Position numbers and translations under genes: made by a program
The notes under the pieces: model-generated
Seen by the model: only the letters and a program-made list of their open reading frames with translations
What the model was told of the DNA's origin: nothing
The model's database searches: none
Part shown: positions 21,045-32,205 of the stretch, one piece after another
Position numbering within the stretch: the stretch's first letter is position 1
How the letters are laid out: every line of letters starts with the position of its first letter
From: Brachyhypopomus gauderio
Taxonomy: Eukaryota > Chordata > Actinopteri > Gymnotiformes > Hypopomidae
Reading direction: 5' to 3'
Assembly: GCF_052324685.1 (NCBI RefSeq)
Contig: NC_135226.1
Coordinates: 21,151,751-21,215,750 of the forward strand
DNA: 64,000 bases

Positions 21045-21539
21045 TATTGATGCTGTCTTAAAGTGATGTATTGGGTAAAGAAGTAAAAATGCATATTTTC
21101 GAACTTAAACTTAAAACCCAATGATTAAAAAATACATGTTGATTATGTAAATGGAGAAAAAAGATTACCTAATTGTATTTCATTTCAATACGCCCCCTTA
21201 TTTAAATCTTGAAAGGCTTTATACAAATTTAAGTCAAAGCTGACAAATGTACCTACACACAGACTGAGAATATTCAAATGTGGAAATAGGAATGAGTGAG
21301 AATATTTATATTATTGGGAAATTAAATTATTATTAGAAAAAAAAAATCCTATCTACTGCACTTTAATGGTAAAAAATCTGGTAAAGTATTGAAGTTTTTA
21401 TTGATGTTATGAAACGTACTGGTACAATGCAGTATTTATGCATAGAATAACAATGCTGGCTGTGATGGCGAGGAATGGTTTAAACCATGAGCCGCGACGA
21501 CTTGCGCGGGGAAAAGAGCAGTCAGCTAAAGCTAGGCTT
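21045..21539. other. AT-rich non-coding stretch
   Basis: No gene or element boundary is recognised. It lies between the nested MITEs and the GGTTTATACTTG repeat. Confidence 0.5.
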
Positions 21540-22190
21540 AAAGCCTGGTTTATACTTGATGCGTCGAGAGCGGTGCGAAGGTCCGCTCGGCGAAAATGAC
21601 GTAATAGCGGTGGCTCCGCCCATGCGCAAGGGCCAATTGCGCGCTGTTGATTCGCGAGGTCGTGCACCTCTCGAATTTTGTAACTTTGCGCGCACAGCGC
21701 TTCAGCGCAATGAACAAAGTCATGTTTGCAGGGTTCATACAGAATTAAAGCAAGTGTATGTCACTTTCAATGTCCATTTCAATATTTCCCATCATGTTAA
21801 ACTTAATTAAGTTAAATATTTATACACATAATCGTAATGATTCGAAATAATTTGCTTTTTTGTCACATTTTCAAAACACCCAATCTTAACATCTTCACGT
21901 TCTCTCATGTTTCGTCCTGGAATTACAAGAGGCTCATATTTGTCAATGTACAGGAGAACTGTTCAGTCAGATAGCCATTTGTTGTGAAACGAAATAGTTA
22001 CAATTTCAAGCATTTTCAAGTACTTTAGCCTAAATTCCAGCACTTTTCAAATCTGAAACACAAAGCAACATTAAAATTCATCAGGTAAATGTTACTTCCC
22101 CTGTTTTTGAGAGGTGTTTCTTTATACTACCACATATCGTTTCAGACAACACTGCAAAGAATGTGATGCGGCAAGTATAAACGTTTCCGC
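21540..22190. repeat. Dispersed repeat with TTTATACTTG ends
   Basis: It starts AAGCCTGGTTTATACTTGA and ends GCGGCAAGTATAAAC, giving inverted TTTATACTTG termini. Inside, 21715-22060 is one copy of a ~370-bp unit (CATGTTTGCAGGGTTCATAC … TTCCAGCACTTTTCAAA) found at five or more other places in the window. No coding potential; probably a non-autonomous DNA transposon of uncertain group. Confidence 0.6.
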
Positions 22191-22499
22191 CGTTCGTGCA
22201 AGTTTAGGAGAACCAAGTTAGCCTAACCGCTAACAACTAATAAAATAATTTAAGCAACACCTAAGTAAAAGGTAAGTAACATTAAAGCAACGAAAAACCA
22301 CAGTTTAGCAAATATTACCATGTGGAAGTCAGTTTAAACTAGAAGAGTGTTTACCAGTATACCTGCCTTTCGCTCACACTAACAAAACATATACTACGGA
22401 ACCGAACTGTTTGAGGCAGTCTGCTGATTTTTATATGACTCAAAGAGCCAATCAGGAATAAGCAAGGAAATATTTTCATGCTGTAAAGCAAAATGCATT

Positions 22500-22930
22500 T
22501 TTGTGATTTTTCGAATTTTGTAACTGCGTGCGCCGCGCCTCAGTGCAATGAACAAAGACATGTTTGCAGGGTCAATACACCTTTACAAGGTGAAATTCAA
22601 GCACTTGTACGTCACTTTCAAGGTCCATTTCTATATTTCCCAGGACGTTAAACTTAATTAAGTTAAATATTTATACATATATTTGAAATGATTTGAAATA
22701 ATTCGCTTTTTATTCACATTATTTAATGGATGTTTATTTTCAAAACCCGCAATCTTAACGTCTTCACATTCTCTCATGTTTCATCCTGGAATTACAAGAG
22801 GCTCATATTTGTTAATGTAATACAAGAGAACTGTTCAGTCAGACAGATATTTGTTGTGAAACGAAGTTGTTACAATTTCAAGCATTTTCAAGTACTTTAG
22901 CTTAAATTCCAGCACTTTTCAAACCTTTAT
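22500..22930. repeat. Second copy of the ~370-bp dispersed unit
   Basis: It is closely similar to 21660-22060 in the same orientation, from TCGAATTTTGTAACTGCG through GTTTGCAGGGTCAATACACC to CCAGCACTTTTCAAACC. The 22191-22499 spacer between the copies is unassigned non-coding DNA. Confidence 0.65.
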
Positions 22931-23079
22931 TACTTTATTCATATTCATTTTCTTTGAAGGAAGTTTGTTTTTATCTGTTTGCTTGTTGAAAAATGTTTTC
23001 ACTTGAAATTACTGACAGATCCATAAGAAAATATTGCTTTATTCATTTAAGCATTAAATATTATACACTGTGTTAGATC

Positions 23080-23210
23080 TTGGTTCAATAGGCTATGCGC
23101 AATCATTTCAATATGTTTTAATAAACATTGAACCAGTCCGGCCCTCGGCTTGTAGCAAATTTGGTTTTTTGGCCCTCGGTGTATTTGACTTTGACATCCC
23201 TGCTCTAACC
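23080..23210. mobile_element. hAT-type MITE right-end fragment
   Basis: The words GGCCCTCGGTGTATTTGA and CTTTGACATCCCTG are typical of the right end of a hAT MITE that ends …TTTGACACCCCTG. The left end is missing and no duplication is visible. Confidence 0.45.
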
Positions 23211-23289
23211 CATGTTGCAAAGTTATCTTGCCTCACGTGTTCGTTTGTAGAGTTAGTATTAACTAACGAATGAAATTCATACAAATTCT

Positions 23290-23640
23290 ACAGTAGCGCA
23301 CAAAGACTGGTGAGCAAGCACACCTGTCCAAGTCCACGAAAGCTTTTTCATGTCTCAATGCTCAAACCCGTCTACTACAGCCCCATGTCAGGTCCATCTC
23401 CCCCATCTACTCCTCCTGCGCCAATCGAGGTTGAAGGTCAACCCGCCTATCTAGTACATGCTCAGTTTGACTTGCAACGAAGACAGGGACACCTTCAGTA
23501 CCTGGTGGACTGGGAGGGGTATGGTCCTGAAGAATAGTGCTGGGTGGAATCTCCAGATATCCTGGAACCTTCCAGTCAACAAGCCAGCACCCAGGAGTAG
23601 GGACCATCCTAGGGGCAGTTGCTCTGGGGGTACTGTCGTG
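23290..23640 (+). pseudogene. Gypsy chromovirus pol C-terminus (chromodomain)
   Basis: The frame reads HVSMLKPV (end of the integrase GPY/F region), a proline-rich linker, then a chromodomain [13 protein letters not shown]…[16 protein letters not shown], ending in a premature stop where CWV would follow. Chromodomains guide chromovirus integration to marked chromatin. The sequence then runs into G-rich sequence (GGGGGTACTGTCGTGAC) that looks like a polypurine tract joined to an LTR start at about 23633. Confidence 0.8.
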
Positions 23641-24660
23641 ACTCAGGACCTTAGCCCTTCAAGCTTCTCTAATATATTATTCTCTGAATATTGTAAATAT
23701 AGAATATTATTCACTGGCTATTCACTCTGTGTTCTACGTGTTTGTGCTCGTCTGTAAATGGTCACTTCATGGTCACTTCCATGTGTCTTGGTGTGTGTGT
23801 GTGTGTGTGTGTGTTCATCTGTGTCATTCGTGTTATTTGGCGCTTTTGACTTGTTGTGGTCAGTGTTTTTAAATGTGTGTGTTTTGTCTGCGTTCTTTGT
23901 CAGTGTTGCCATTGTGTTATATGTTTGGTACTTTCCGCTTCTGCATGAGAGCATGCCTGGTGTGGATCATTTTTTTTCTTTCTTTTAAAAGGTTGTATTT
24001 CCATTTTAGACTAACCTCTTTGAAACTCTAATGGTTTACCTTGGCATATTTGCAGTTTAAACTGCTACCATCTCTGTCGTCAGCAGTATGTTCAGGTGCG
24101 TTCGGTGTTGTCTCCTCTCTTGCTGCAAGTCTTCTTCTCATCTACTGGCACTTTGGCTGCTCCTTATGGGTGAGTTCTCAATCGCTTTTTAAGGTGCCAG
24201 CTGCCAGTATCCAGATACATTTGGCTGCTGTGTGCATCCACACTAACCTTCAACTGGTTGTTCCTTGCTAGCTAGGTCGAGTAATGTAACGCGCAGAAAT
24301 TGCTCATTTTGCTCTGTCTAGCATGGGTATTGACATATGGTTTATCGTGCTCCAGTGAATGGGTGTCATGGTATCCTCAGGTCCTACACCACTTCAACTA
24401 TTTCTGTTTTGCATTGGAATATACCTACTCTGGTCCTGCTCTCCACGGATGGACTATGGCTCATTTTGTATATGTCCGCTCAACTCCATAGTTTTTGTTT
24501 TCGCTCTCAGCTGGATGCAGCTGGATGCAGTGATGCAGTGTCACTCTGCATCACCTGCCATCCATGATATATTCATCGCTTGCAAAATTCTAGGAGCATC
24601 GGACTATTCTGGTCATCTGGACTGACAATCTGACCTCTTTCACATACCCAACGGATAAAC
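23641..24660. other. Possible LTR remains and unassigned sequence
   Basis: It starts where the 3' LTR of the chromovirus relic would begin (TGTCGTGACTCAGGACC). A (TG)n microsatellite lies at about 23793-23813. The LTR end could not be found. No gene is supported between 23760 and 24660; several short overlapping frames have no recognisable features. Confidence 0.4.
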
Positions 24661-25570
24661 CTCAATGATCTTTGTACTCCACAACAAAGTGACTTCCAGC
24701 CAATCAAATGTGGTGGTCTGTCCAACAAATGTAATTTTGCGTTACTCCTTTTGTAATGACGTCATTGTCCAGAATAAGTTCAGCATGTTTTTTACTGACA
24801 CCTGGGGATTTATTCCATCTTAATCTTTTGACACTTGGTGGTTATAACTACACTGATAAAAGGCCCAGGGGAAAGGTGGTGGTCTAGCCATTGTTTACAA
24901 CAGCGCTTTTAGTGTTAGTCATGATAGCTTTGGTGATGTAAAGTAATTTAAGTTCATGGCACTTACAGTTGCATTGTCCCCACCAGTAATATTTTTACTG
25001 ATCTATCAGCCACCTACAACCCGCACTGATAATTTTATATCTGAGTTCAATGAGATTCTCAGTTCTACATGTTCAGCATTGATTGAACTTGGGGACTTGG
25101 GCACATCCATATGGACACAGTTTGTTCATTGTCATTGTTCTTATGTTGTATGTCTGTCTGTGGTTATTTGCACTTCTTGGTCTTTATGAACCTTTTGAAT
25201 TGGGTTTTCGTACTTTGCGCAGTACCGAGACTGCATTGTCATGGGTTCTTAATGATGTTGAGTGCTGCTTTTGACACAATAAATCATAATATGCTCATGT
25301 CACATCTCTCTGATATTGGAATTACTAACCCTAGCTCTTGCATGGTTCACCTCCTATATCTCCAATAGATCACATTTTGTTGTCCTTGTTAAACAAATCC
25401 AGCAGATTCAGTTACTCGAGGTGTGCCTTGGTTCACATCTCTTCATTATTTATATGTTGCCCCTTGGTCAAATCATTCAGCAACATAGCCTACACTTTCA
25501 CTGTTATGTGGATGGCACCCATAATTTCTCTACTCTGCCACCCCCTGCACTGGTGTGTTGTATTCAAGAT
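24661..25570 (+). pseudogene. L2-like LINE ORF2 relic
   Basis: Fragments in three frames are in the right order: endonuclease words GGGLAIVYNS (about 24880) and LLIYQPPTTRTDNF (about 24995), then reverse transcriptase words GFRTLRSTETALSWVLNDV, AAFDTINHNML, ALAWFTSYISNRS and HCYVDGTHNFS. The YxDD box is altered (YVDG), so the enzyme is dead as well as frameshifted. The 3' end is lost. Confidence 0.75.
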
Positions 25571-25960
25571 GTTAATGTTTCAATGTCGTGATTATTGGTG
25601 TTTTTATGTTAGGCAGATGTGCATTTTGCATGGTTACATCAGCACTAAAGAAATAGTCAAATATGCTAGATTTGGTCATAGGTCATAAGTTCAAACCATA
25701 CAGAACATGTCAGCTGGGGTGAAGCTTCATGTTCCAAAAAGCATCAAATGAAATACCTTGTTTGGTTCTCTTGGACCATGAACCAAAGGATAGTTGGAGG
25801 CAAATGCCATGACACTTTTAAAGCCATGCCGACCCACGCAAAGGTTCCACCCTCCCTACCAAGTAAACCCTAGGGAGGCGTGTCCACTCTTCTACCATGG
25901 TATCCTTAGTAGGGGGTCATATCCACCCCACCTTTAATGGGACACCGTCCTGGTGTCCAT
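25571..25960. other. Non-coding stretch, no gene seen
   Basis: No element ends or coding motifs recognised. The words GGTCATAAGTTCAAACCATAC and CTAGATTTGG resemble, inverted, 32.45 kb (TTTGAACTTATGACCTATGACC), so it may contain 3' flank sequence related to that of the receptor pseudogene. Confidence 0.4.
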
Positions 25961-26388
25961 CTAGTCTTGCCAGGGTCTAAAGTAAGCTCCAACAAACAGT
26001 GATGTGGTTTGGGAGGCGGCCCCGCTTATGTCACCTAATAGCCTCCCCACAGACTGAGAGGCATTATAAGGATTAGAGTGCTGGCCCGCTGTAGTCCTAG
26101 TCATCCGTCTCAATGGGGGTGTGGGTACATAAATTTGGGTCACCCCTATCCGAGGGACCACTGGCAGGTCATGGTCAAGGCATCTCACCAATTGACCAGC
26201 TAGGGAATGATCCTCCTCACTACTAGCGCTATTATTCCAAGGTTGACTTCCACTTATCAGGCTACTACTTCTCAAAGGAGTAGCGTGAAAGGGGCCTCCC
26301 GCCTGCTCGATAGGGGGAGTAACCCGAGGGTGGCCAGGTATCACCTTCAATTCAAACCAGTGCAGGTTTCTCTCCAACCCATAAACCT

Positions 26389-26780
26389 TGTAACGAATGG
26401 AGGAGACAAAGAGGGATCCTCATGCAAAAGCGCAGTGCTCTTTATTTGGCAGGTAGATACTACCAGAGAATGCGAGATGTTAATGCATAAACGGAGTTTA
26501 TCTAGCGCCGTTTGTTGGAGTGGTCAATCCGGTCCGGGGTCGTAACGAGAAGGCAGAGTCCGTACAGTACCTGAGGTCTAGGCAGGAGACGGGGTCAGGG
26601 GAACAGGCAGAGGTCGAAACACAGGAGAAACAGCAGAGTAGAATAACGCTCAGTACACAACATAGTTGGTAATACTTCGCAACGAGGTTTTGTGACGGCG
26701 GTGTATATGAATGCCTGGAATGTGGGCGTGGTGATGAGGAACAGCTGAGTCCTAAATGCTATCAGGTGTTATTCCTGACA
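26389..26780 (-). mobile_element. Solo LTR inside the Gypsy relic
   Basis: The block starts TGTAACGAATGG and ends TTCCTGACA; on the minus strand it runs TGTCAGGAATAACACC…CGTTACA. Flanking five bases are AACCT and ACCCT, so the target duplication is imperfect. Gypsy coding sequence continues on both sides, which supports these limits. Confidence 0.65.
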
Positions 26781-27061
26781 ACCCTATACAGGCACAACTG
26801 AATACACCCTTCCTTCCTCATCAAAGCAACGGGTGATTTTGTACTAGCCCAGACATCCTGAATTTTATTTCGGCCAGGCAAATGATTCTTCCTATAAACT
26901 ATCGTTCCCACTGGCAGAATATCAATCCCGCCAGCATTATGGTGTCTTGCCCGCTGTGCTACAGCATTTTCCAATTGCTTTTTGGCATGCACATAAACCA
27001 TGTGCAGGTGTTCTTGGTGATATTCAACCCATGAAATGCACCAATTGAGCAAAGCTCACAA

Positions 27062-27299
27062 AGATCACAAAACCCACAAAAGAACAAAACAACCATTAAC
27101 GACTAGGGAAACGCAGGGACTATAAATACACAAAGATAACAAGACACAGGTGGAAACACAGACGACACGGGCGTGGCAGACGGAGGGAAACCATGACGAC
27201 AAATGACAAGGCGGGATAAACAGGCAAGGAGAAACACAGACATGAGGAACAGGGGACCAGAGTGAAAGCAAGAAGAGGGAGGCATAACCCTACCTGACA
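27062..27299 (-). mobile_element. LTR fragment
   Basis: The words GGGACTATAAATACACAAAGATAACA…GACACGGGCG… and the end TACCTGACA resemble the LTR at 51.2-51.7 kb (GGGACTATAAATATACAGAATTAACAGGG, ACACGGGTG, ending TACGTGACA). It sits exactly between integrase pieces of the Gypsy relic. The minus-strand TATA word lies around 27120. Confidence 0.6.
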
Positions 27300-27582
27300 C
27301 CTGTGTAAACTTAGAAAAGACATCGGTGACCACAAGCACACTCTCCCTTCCAATCACACTAAAATCAATAGCTATAATTTCCAGTGGCTTGGCAGCAACT
27401 AAACTTCCCATAAAAGTTCACAGTTCGCTACACAACGAGAACACTCTTTGCAGCATTGTTCAATTTTCCACCACATATGAAGCCAAAAGCATCTCTATCT
27501 TGCCCATTATAAAATGCACCAAATTATATATTTTGAATAGCTGGTACTGGTAAAACTATTCTGTAAATATGTATAATTAGGC

Positions 27583-28362
27583 CAGTGGTTCCCAAAGTGG
27601 GGGGCGCGCCCCCTAGGTGGGGCGCGGAGCTATTGCAGGGGGGGCGCGGAGCTTGAAAGTAAAACGTGCACATGTAGGGATGCACCGATTCCGATATTAA
27701 TATCTGAAAAAAATTCTAGATCGGGTATCGGTGACAATGTGACCGATCCATAAAAACAGATCTATTCAGTCTAGTTCTATGCTTATATTGCTTGCTTTTC
27801 GGAGTTAGTTCAACCTTAATACTCGTGCTGGTGGTATTCCACTTAGTCCGTTTATTTGCTGGTTGACCAAAATAAACCTGGGCTCCAGCAATACTTCACT
27901 GTTCATGCATGAACTGGTGAGTTGTCCAAATCTCATTTAATGCGTTACTTACAGAAATGAAATAAAGAGCAGTGGTCTGACTCGGCAGAAAGCTAAAAAA
28001 ACAACAATATTCCATACGCGCACGCAACTCGCTCCCTTAAAGAGACAGTACACATATTTCTGGCCGTTACATGCTTTGTGCTCTGCGTGATGTCTGCGCT
28101 TGCAAACTAGCCGCATATGTATTGCTGTTTCTCTTATTTCATCTCCTCATTTATTTTAAATTATATTTAGAATTCTTGAACCATTTAAAAGGTTTCTTGC
28201 AGTTTATTTTTTTCATGTTTGACCAAAGTTGTGAACCTATTGTTTTTGTAAGTTTTCAACACATCCCTAGTCAATATGGGGGGGGGGGGGGGTGTAGGGG
28301 GGGCGCAAAAATATTCTCATCTACTAAAGGGGGGCACGGCAGAAAAAGTTTGGGAACCACTG
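27583..28362. mobile_element. hAT-type MITE with G-rich subtermini
   Basis: The ends CAGTGGTTCCCAAAGTGGGG and AAAGTTTGGGAACCACTG are inverted. The exact duplication AATTAGGC flanks them (27575-27582 and 28363-28370). A second element appears nested: TAGGGATGCACCGATTCC starts near 27675 and its inverse CATCCCTA ends near 28269, but its duplication is not clear. A G run lies at about 28279-28292. Confidence 0.9.
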
Positions 28363-28569
28363 AATTAGGCTATGTGAAATTGTGGTGTAGAGGTCAAATA
28401 AGAAAACAGGCTGGGCATATATGAATTTTTTAAATCTTGAAATTAATCTAGATTAATATGGCTCATTCAGAATATGCGTGCTACCCAAGTAATGACTAAA
28501 AGTCAGTCTTTGAGATAGGGTTTCTAACCGTGCTTATGGGCCGGCAGCTAGTGGCAATCCACTGAGTGA

Positions 28570-28920
28570 AGAGATTGGTCAACTTGTCTGATAGAGCAGC
28601 GCTGCCTCGGTTGCACTCAGAGTAGTTTGGTGGTGACTCTTCCCCTGGGCTGCACCAGTGCTTGACCCAGCGTCAGCAGTATTAGCAAACGGGTGCTTTG
28701 CGTTTAAATGGTATTTCAGACTGGTAGAAATCCTACAATAAACAAATTCCGCATTGCATAAGGTGCAAACAACTTTAGTCTTGTCAATGTCTCCATTAGG
28801 AAGCTTCTCAAAAATAGATTTTCTATGAAGCAAAGCTCGTGGCTGCATCCATGAAAGCACATGTGCAATTTGTTGTGGTAGTCTAATTCACAGGTTTGAA
28901 AACTCGTTCTCACCCCTACT
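28570..28920 (-). pseudogene. hAT (ZBED-like) transposase N-terminus, BED finger
   Basis: The minus strand encodes KSIFEKLPNGDIDKTKVVCTLC…YHLNAKHPFANTADAG. The C-x2-C…H-x4-H spacing is that of a BED zinc finger, the DNA-binding domain of ZBED-type hAT transposases. Only about 90 residues remain, with frame disruption before it. The next part of a protein of this kind is at 62990-63330. Confidence 0.72.
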
Positions 28921-29200
28921 GTGCAATTTGGTTAGCAATACACCCAAGCTAAACTATCAAGGTGAAAGTCATCATAGTTTGCTTACCTATTTTGACCCAG
29001 TTTCCAACCCAACTTTAAGAATAGATTAATGGCGATATTTTTTATATCGCCCGATAAGAGTATCACATTATCGAACGCCGTTAACGGCTCACCACTAAAG
29101 AAAACACAATCAATCATTGAATCAGTGCAATTAATTTTAACTTATTCATCATTCATCTCCACAAACAATGAAAAAAAACAAACAGCTGAACAAGTTTATA
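28921..29200. other. hAT-related non-coding sequence
   Basis: The words CGTTAACGGCTCACCACTAA (about 29080) recur near 63358 (CGTTAACGGCCCACCACTAA) in the hAT element at the window end. Probably part of the same family. No gene seen. Confidence 0.45.
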
Positions 29201-30500
29201 AGAATACAACAAATAAGAACTTGTAAGGTTTTCAGTCTTGAGTGAGAATAATCCAGTCTGTTCTGGGCTTGAACAAGGTCATTGCAATCTGGCTGAATGT
29301 CTGAGGTGGCAATGCAAAGGACAGCTGAGGGGTGATCATCAGTGATGGAGGATCTGTGTTTGGATTTGTTGAACTTCATCACTGAGAATGTCTGTTCACA
29401 TACATAGGTAGATCCAAATAGTACAGGAATCCTCTGAGCATGCCTCCTCAGGTGTGGAAAGTTCTCTTTGAGGGAGGAGTAAAAGTCCAGCAGTGAGACT
29501 GACCTGAAGTGCTCTGCCAGAAGCGTGTCAGACTGCAGGTAAATGAGTTCCATTTGAACATCACTTGGTGCATTATCCACATTGGAGTTGAAGGGAGAAG
29601 ACACCATGTGCATTTCATTCTCAAGAGTTTTGAAATTGCCTTGAAAACTCTTCTAACATGGTTGACTACTTGTGGAGGTAATCGGCTGATCTTGTGGCTT
29701 AGTGTTGGCAGGTGGGTCAGAATGTCGTTCTTCACTTGGCTTGAGAGAAGCTGTAATTTTCTCATGAAAGCCTTCACTGCACTGTACGTCTCATGCACAA
29801 AAAGGCCCTTGCACTGCAGTTTGACATTTAGTTTGTTCGCGAGTGCACTCACATCCACAGCAAATCCGAGGTCTGCCACCCAGTCTTCATCTGAAAGCTC
29901 TGGGACGTCATGTCCTTTCTTCACACAGAAATCCTGAATCTGGTCTCTCAGATCCCAGATACTTTTCAGCACTTTGCCGAGGCTGAACCACCTGATGGTG
30001 CAGTGAGAGCTTATGTCACCATGTTCATTCTCATTTTCCACCAAAAGTGCAAGCATCAACAACTTAGATGATTACACAACACTTCCTGATGTATAATAAA
30101 ATGCAAAAATATCAACTTCTGCACAGGGTTAATTTCTGTCACTTTATCCTGCATTCTCTTTAAAAGTCCAATATTTTGCCTGTCAGATCCCTGTCAGTCT
30201 GTTGTCACACCTGCCAGCATGTCCCATTTCAGTCCTAACATGTCCAAACATGCATTTACCTCTGTGAACATGTTTATTGACTGTATGGCTGCCAGCTCTT
30301 CCGTGACTTTAAAGTCTGCAGTTATCCCACGCAGCTCTCATCCAAAGCCAGAGGAAAAACTTTCAAATTCAGCCACTCTGTTCTTCAGCTGAAGCTTCAA
30401 GTTCCTAGCGATGTCCTCAACCCGCCTCATTCGGGAGAGTGACACATTCTCAAACGCGGCATCTGGTTTGATTGAAAAGTTTTCCATGTTTAATACGTGA
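29200..30500 (-). pseudogene. hAT (Charlie/GTF2IRD2-like) transposase, broken
   Basis: Minus-strand pieces are in order: 30553-30338 (SLSRMRRVEDIARNLKLQL, then a stop where the catalytic-aspartate segment should follow), 30330-30070 (words TADFKVTEELAAI, EVNACLDMLGLKW), 30062-29640 (TIRWFSLGKVLKSIWDLR…) and 29613-29250 (IPVLFGSTYVCEQTFSVMKFNKSKHRSS, the hAT dimerisation region). There are several stops and at least one frameshift. Relatives of this transposase gave rise to GTF2IRD2-like vertebrate proteins. No terminal repeats were located. Confidence 0.78.
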
Positions 30501-30636
30501 TTTGACGTCAAATTAATACGTGATTTGACGTCAGTTGTCCATGCAGGGGACATCTCACAGAAAGTTAATTATGACATTTTTTGTTGTTTGCTTTTTAAAC
30601 CCTGTTTCTTGAACCTTTACTTAGAATTTTTTTGCT

Positions 30637-32205
30637 GTCTTCAGTGAGACTGCATGGTCAGGTGTGTTCTTTACTCTTGATTATTTTTGTCTTTGTATTT
30701 GCTTGTTGCAGAAATGCAGAGCTCAAATTTTAACAGCAGTTTAAGCAATAACATGCAGTCTGATGTCTCTGTATTTATGAGGAGTCTAGTGCAAATACTG
30801 GTGGGCATCTTTCTCTATGTGAACTGTTTGATGATTTACACGTTTCTGAAGAAGGAGGGGGGCGGCATGGTGGTGTGGTGGTTAGCACTGTCGCCTCACA
30901 GCAAGGCGGTCTGGGTTCGATTCTCATTCTGGGCTGCTCTGTGTGGAGTTTGCATGTTCTCCCTGTGCCTGTGTGGGTTTCCTCCGGGTACTCCGGTTTC
31001 CTCCCACGGTCCAAAGACATGCATGGTAGGTTGATTGATCAGTCTAAATTGCCCGTAGGTGTGAGTGCGTGCGTGTGTGTTGGCCATGCGGTGGACTGGC
31101 GACCTGCCCATGGTGTACCCTGCCTTCGCCCGGAGATGCTGGGATTGGCTCCAGCCCCCCCGTGACCCCGACTAGCGGGATTAAGCGGTTCAGATAATGG
31201 ATGGATGGATGGATGAAGAAGGAGGTGTTCAGGGAAGATACTCGTTACATTTAGTTTGCACAAACCTTATTTGTAGACTCTGTTTTAATGGTGTTGACTG
31301 ATACGATGTCAATTTTGAGTAGTGCTCTTTACCCTATCCACATAATTCCTTGTGCAATTATGTGTACAGTTGCAACTAATGTCACAATTTGTACTCCGCT
31401 GACTCTGGTGGCAATGTGTCTCGAGCGCTACGTTGCTATATGCATGCCTTTAAGACACGCTGACATCACCAGCAGCAGGACCAGAGTCCTCGGACTTCTT
31501 ACAATATGGGGCATCAGCTTCATAATTCCACTGTTTACTTTAATAGCCTATCTGTCTGTGGGACCTTCTGGGTTTCTGTCCTACTATGCTGTGTGCACTG
31601 TGGAGGTAATGTTAGAGAAAGACTGGCAGGCACAATCACGTTCAACCATGTTTCAGCTCTTATTTCTCATTATGATCATCATCGTTGCCTTTACCTACGT
31701 TAAGATAATGATTGCAGCTAGAGCTGCCTCATCTGAGAATACAAAATCAACCCTCAGGAGTCTCAGAACTGTGGTCCTTCATATCATTCAGCTGTTTCTA
31801 TGTTTAGTACAGTTATTAAACCCTTATATAGAAATGGTAGTTTTAAAAATAGATGTATTGGCATATGTTTATTTAAGATATGCCAACTTTATTATCTTCA
31901 TAATTGCACCACGTTGTCTAAGTCCATTAATTTATGGACTCAGAGATGAAAAGTTTTTCCATGTTTTAAAACAACATGCTATGTGTGGTCTTGACAGTCT
32001 TTTCTCAACATTGTTCAAAGTTGATCACTTTAAGTCCCAACCAAACGCAAAACGCTTAAAATTAGTGCACTTTTCAAATTTTCCCAGTGTGCATTCATTT
32101 CACAACAATGGGAATCAGCACATCAGTGTTTATAAGTGTGATTTAATTACATTTGTTCCATCATGTAACCATTATATCAGTGTTTTATATTTTCATCATG
32201 TTTGA
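30637..32205 (+). pseudogene. Odorant receptor 131-2-like pseudogene, inverted copy of gene 1
   Basis: Similarity to receptor gene 1 starts near 30637 (GCTGTCTTCAGTGAGACTGC) and runs past the stop into the 3' flank to about 32340. The ATG at 30714 follows an acceptor-like TTGCAG-AA. The reading frame continues to KKE at about 30858, where a 355-bp SINE interrupts the loop after helix 1. It resumes at VFREDTRYI and meets a TAG (31252-31254) where gene 1 has Leu. From 31288 the frame is open for 305 codons: helix 2 through helix 7 (PRCLSPLIYG) with a longer unrelated tail after a shift near the old end. Two independent lesions make it non-functional. Confidence 0.92.
30859..31213 (+). mobile_element. 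tRNA-derived SINE inside the receptor pseudogene
   Basis: It starts GGGGCGGCATGGTGGTGTGG, has a box-B-like GGTTCGATTC at about 30915, the conserved middle GTTTGCATGTTCTCC…CCAAAGACATGCA, and ends in (TGGA)n. The exact 12-bp duplication TGAAGAAGGAGG flanks it (30847-30858 and 31214-31225), proving insertion into an existing receptor sequence by target-primed reverse transcription. Confidence 0.93.

Larger units (their letters stand above)
25961..27430 (-). pseudogene. Ty3/Gypsy pol relic (integrase), itself invaded by LTRs
   Basis: On the minus strand 27430-27303 encodes the integrase core start (KPLEIIAIDFSVIGRESVL…DVFSKFTQV, first catalytic D). 27052-26781 encodes the integrase C-terminal region (HAKKQLENAVAQRARHHN…GRNKIQDVWAS). 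26377-25961 is the downstream pol tail. The SDQG and E-bearing segment is missing. An LTR fragment (27062-27299) and a solo LTR (26389-26780) interrupt it. Confidence 0.75.

Noticed and set aside
23793-23813. Regularly spaced repeats considered as a CRISPR-like array
   Set aside because: This is a (TG)n microsatellite in an animal genome; no array of spaced identical repeats was found anywhere.
24041-24625. Overlapping plus-strand frames of 60-90 codons
   Set aside because: No recognisable motif; perhaps worn LINE leader, but this could not be supported.
30910-30930. tRNA-gene-like box B near 30915 and again near 45430
   Set aside because: Both lie within SINEs derived from tRNA; no cloverleaf-forming tRNA gene is present.
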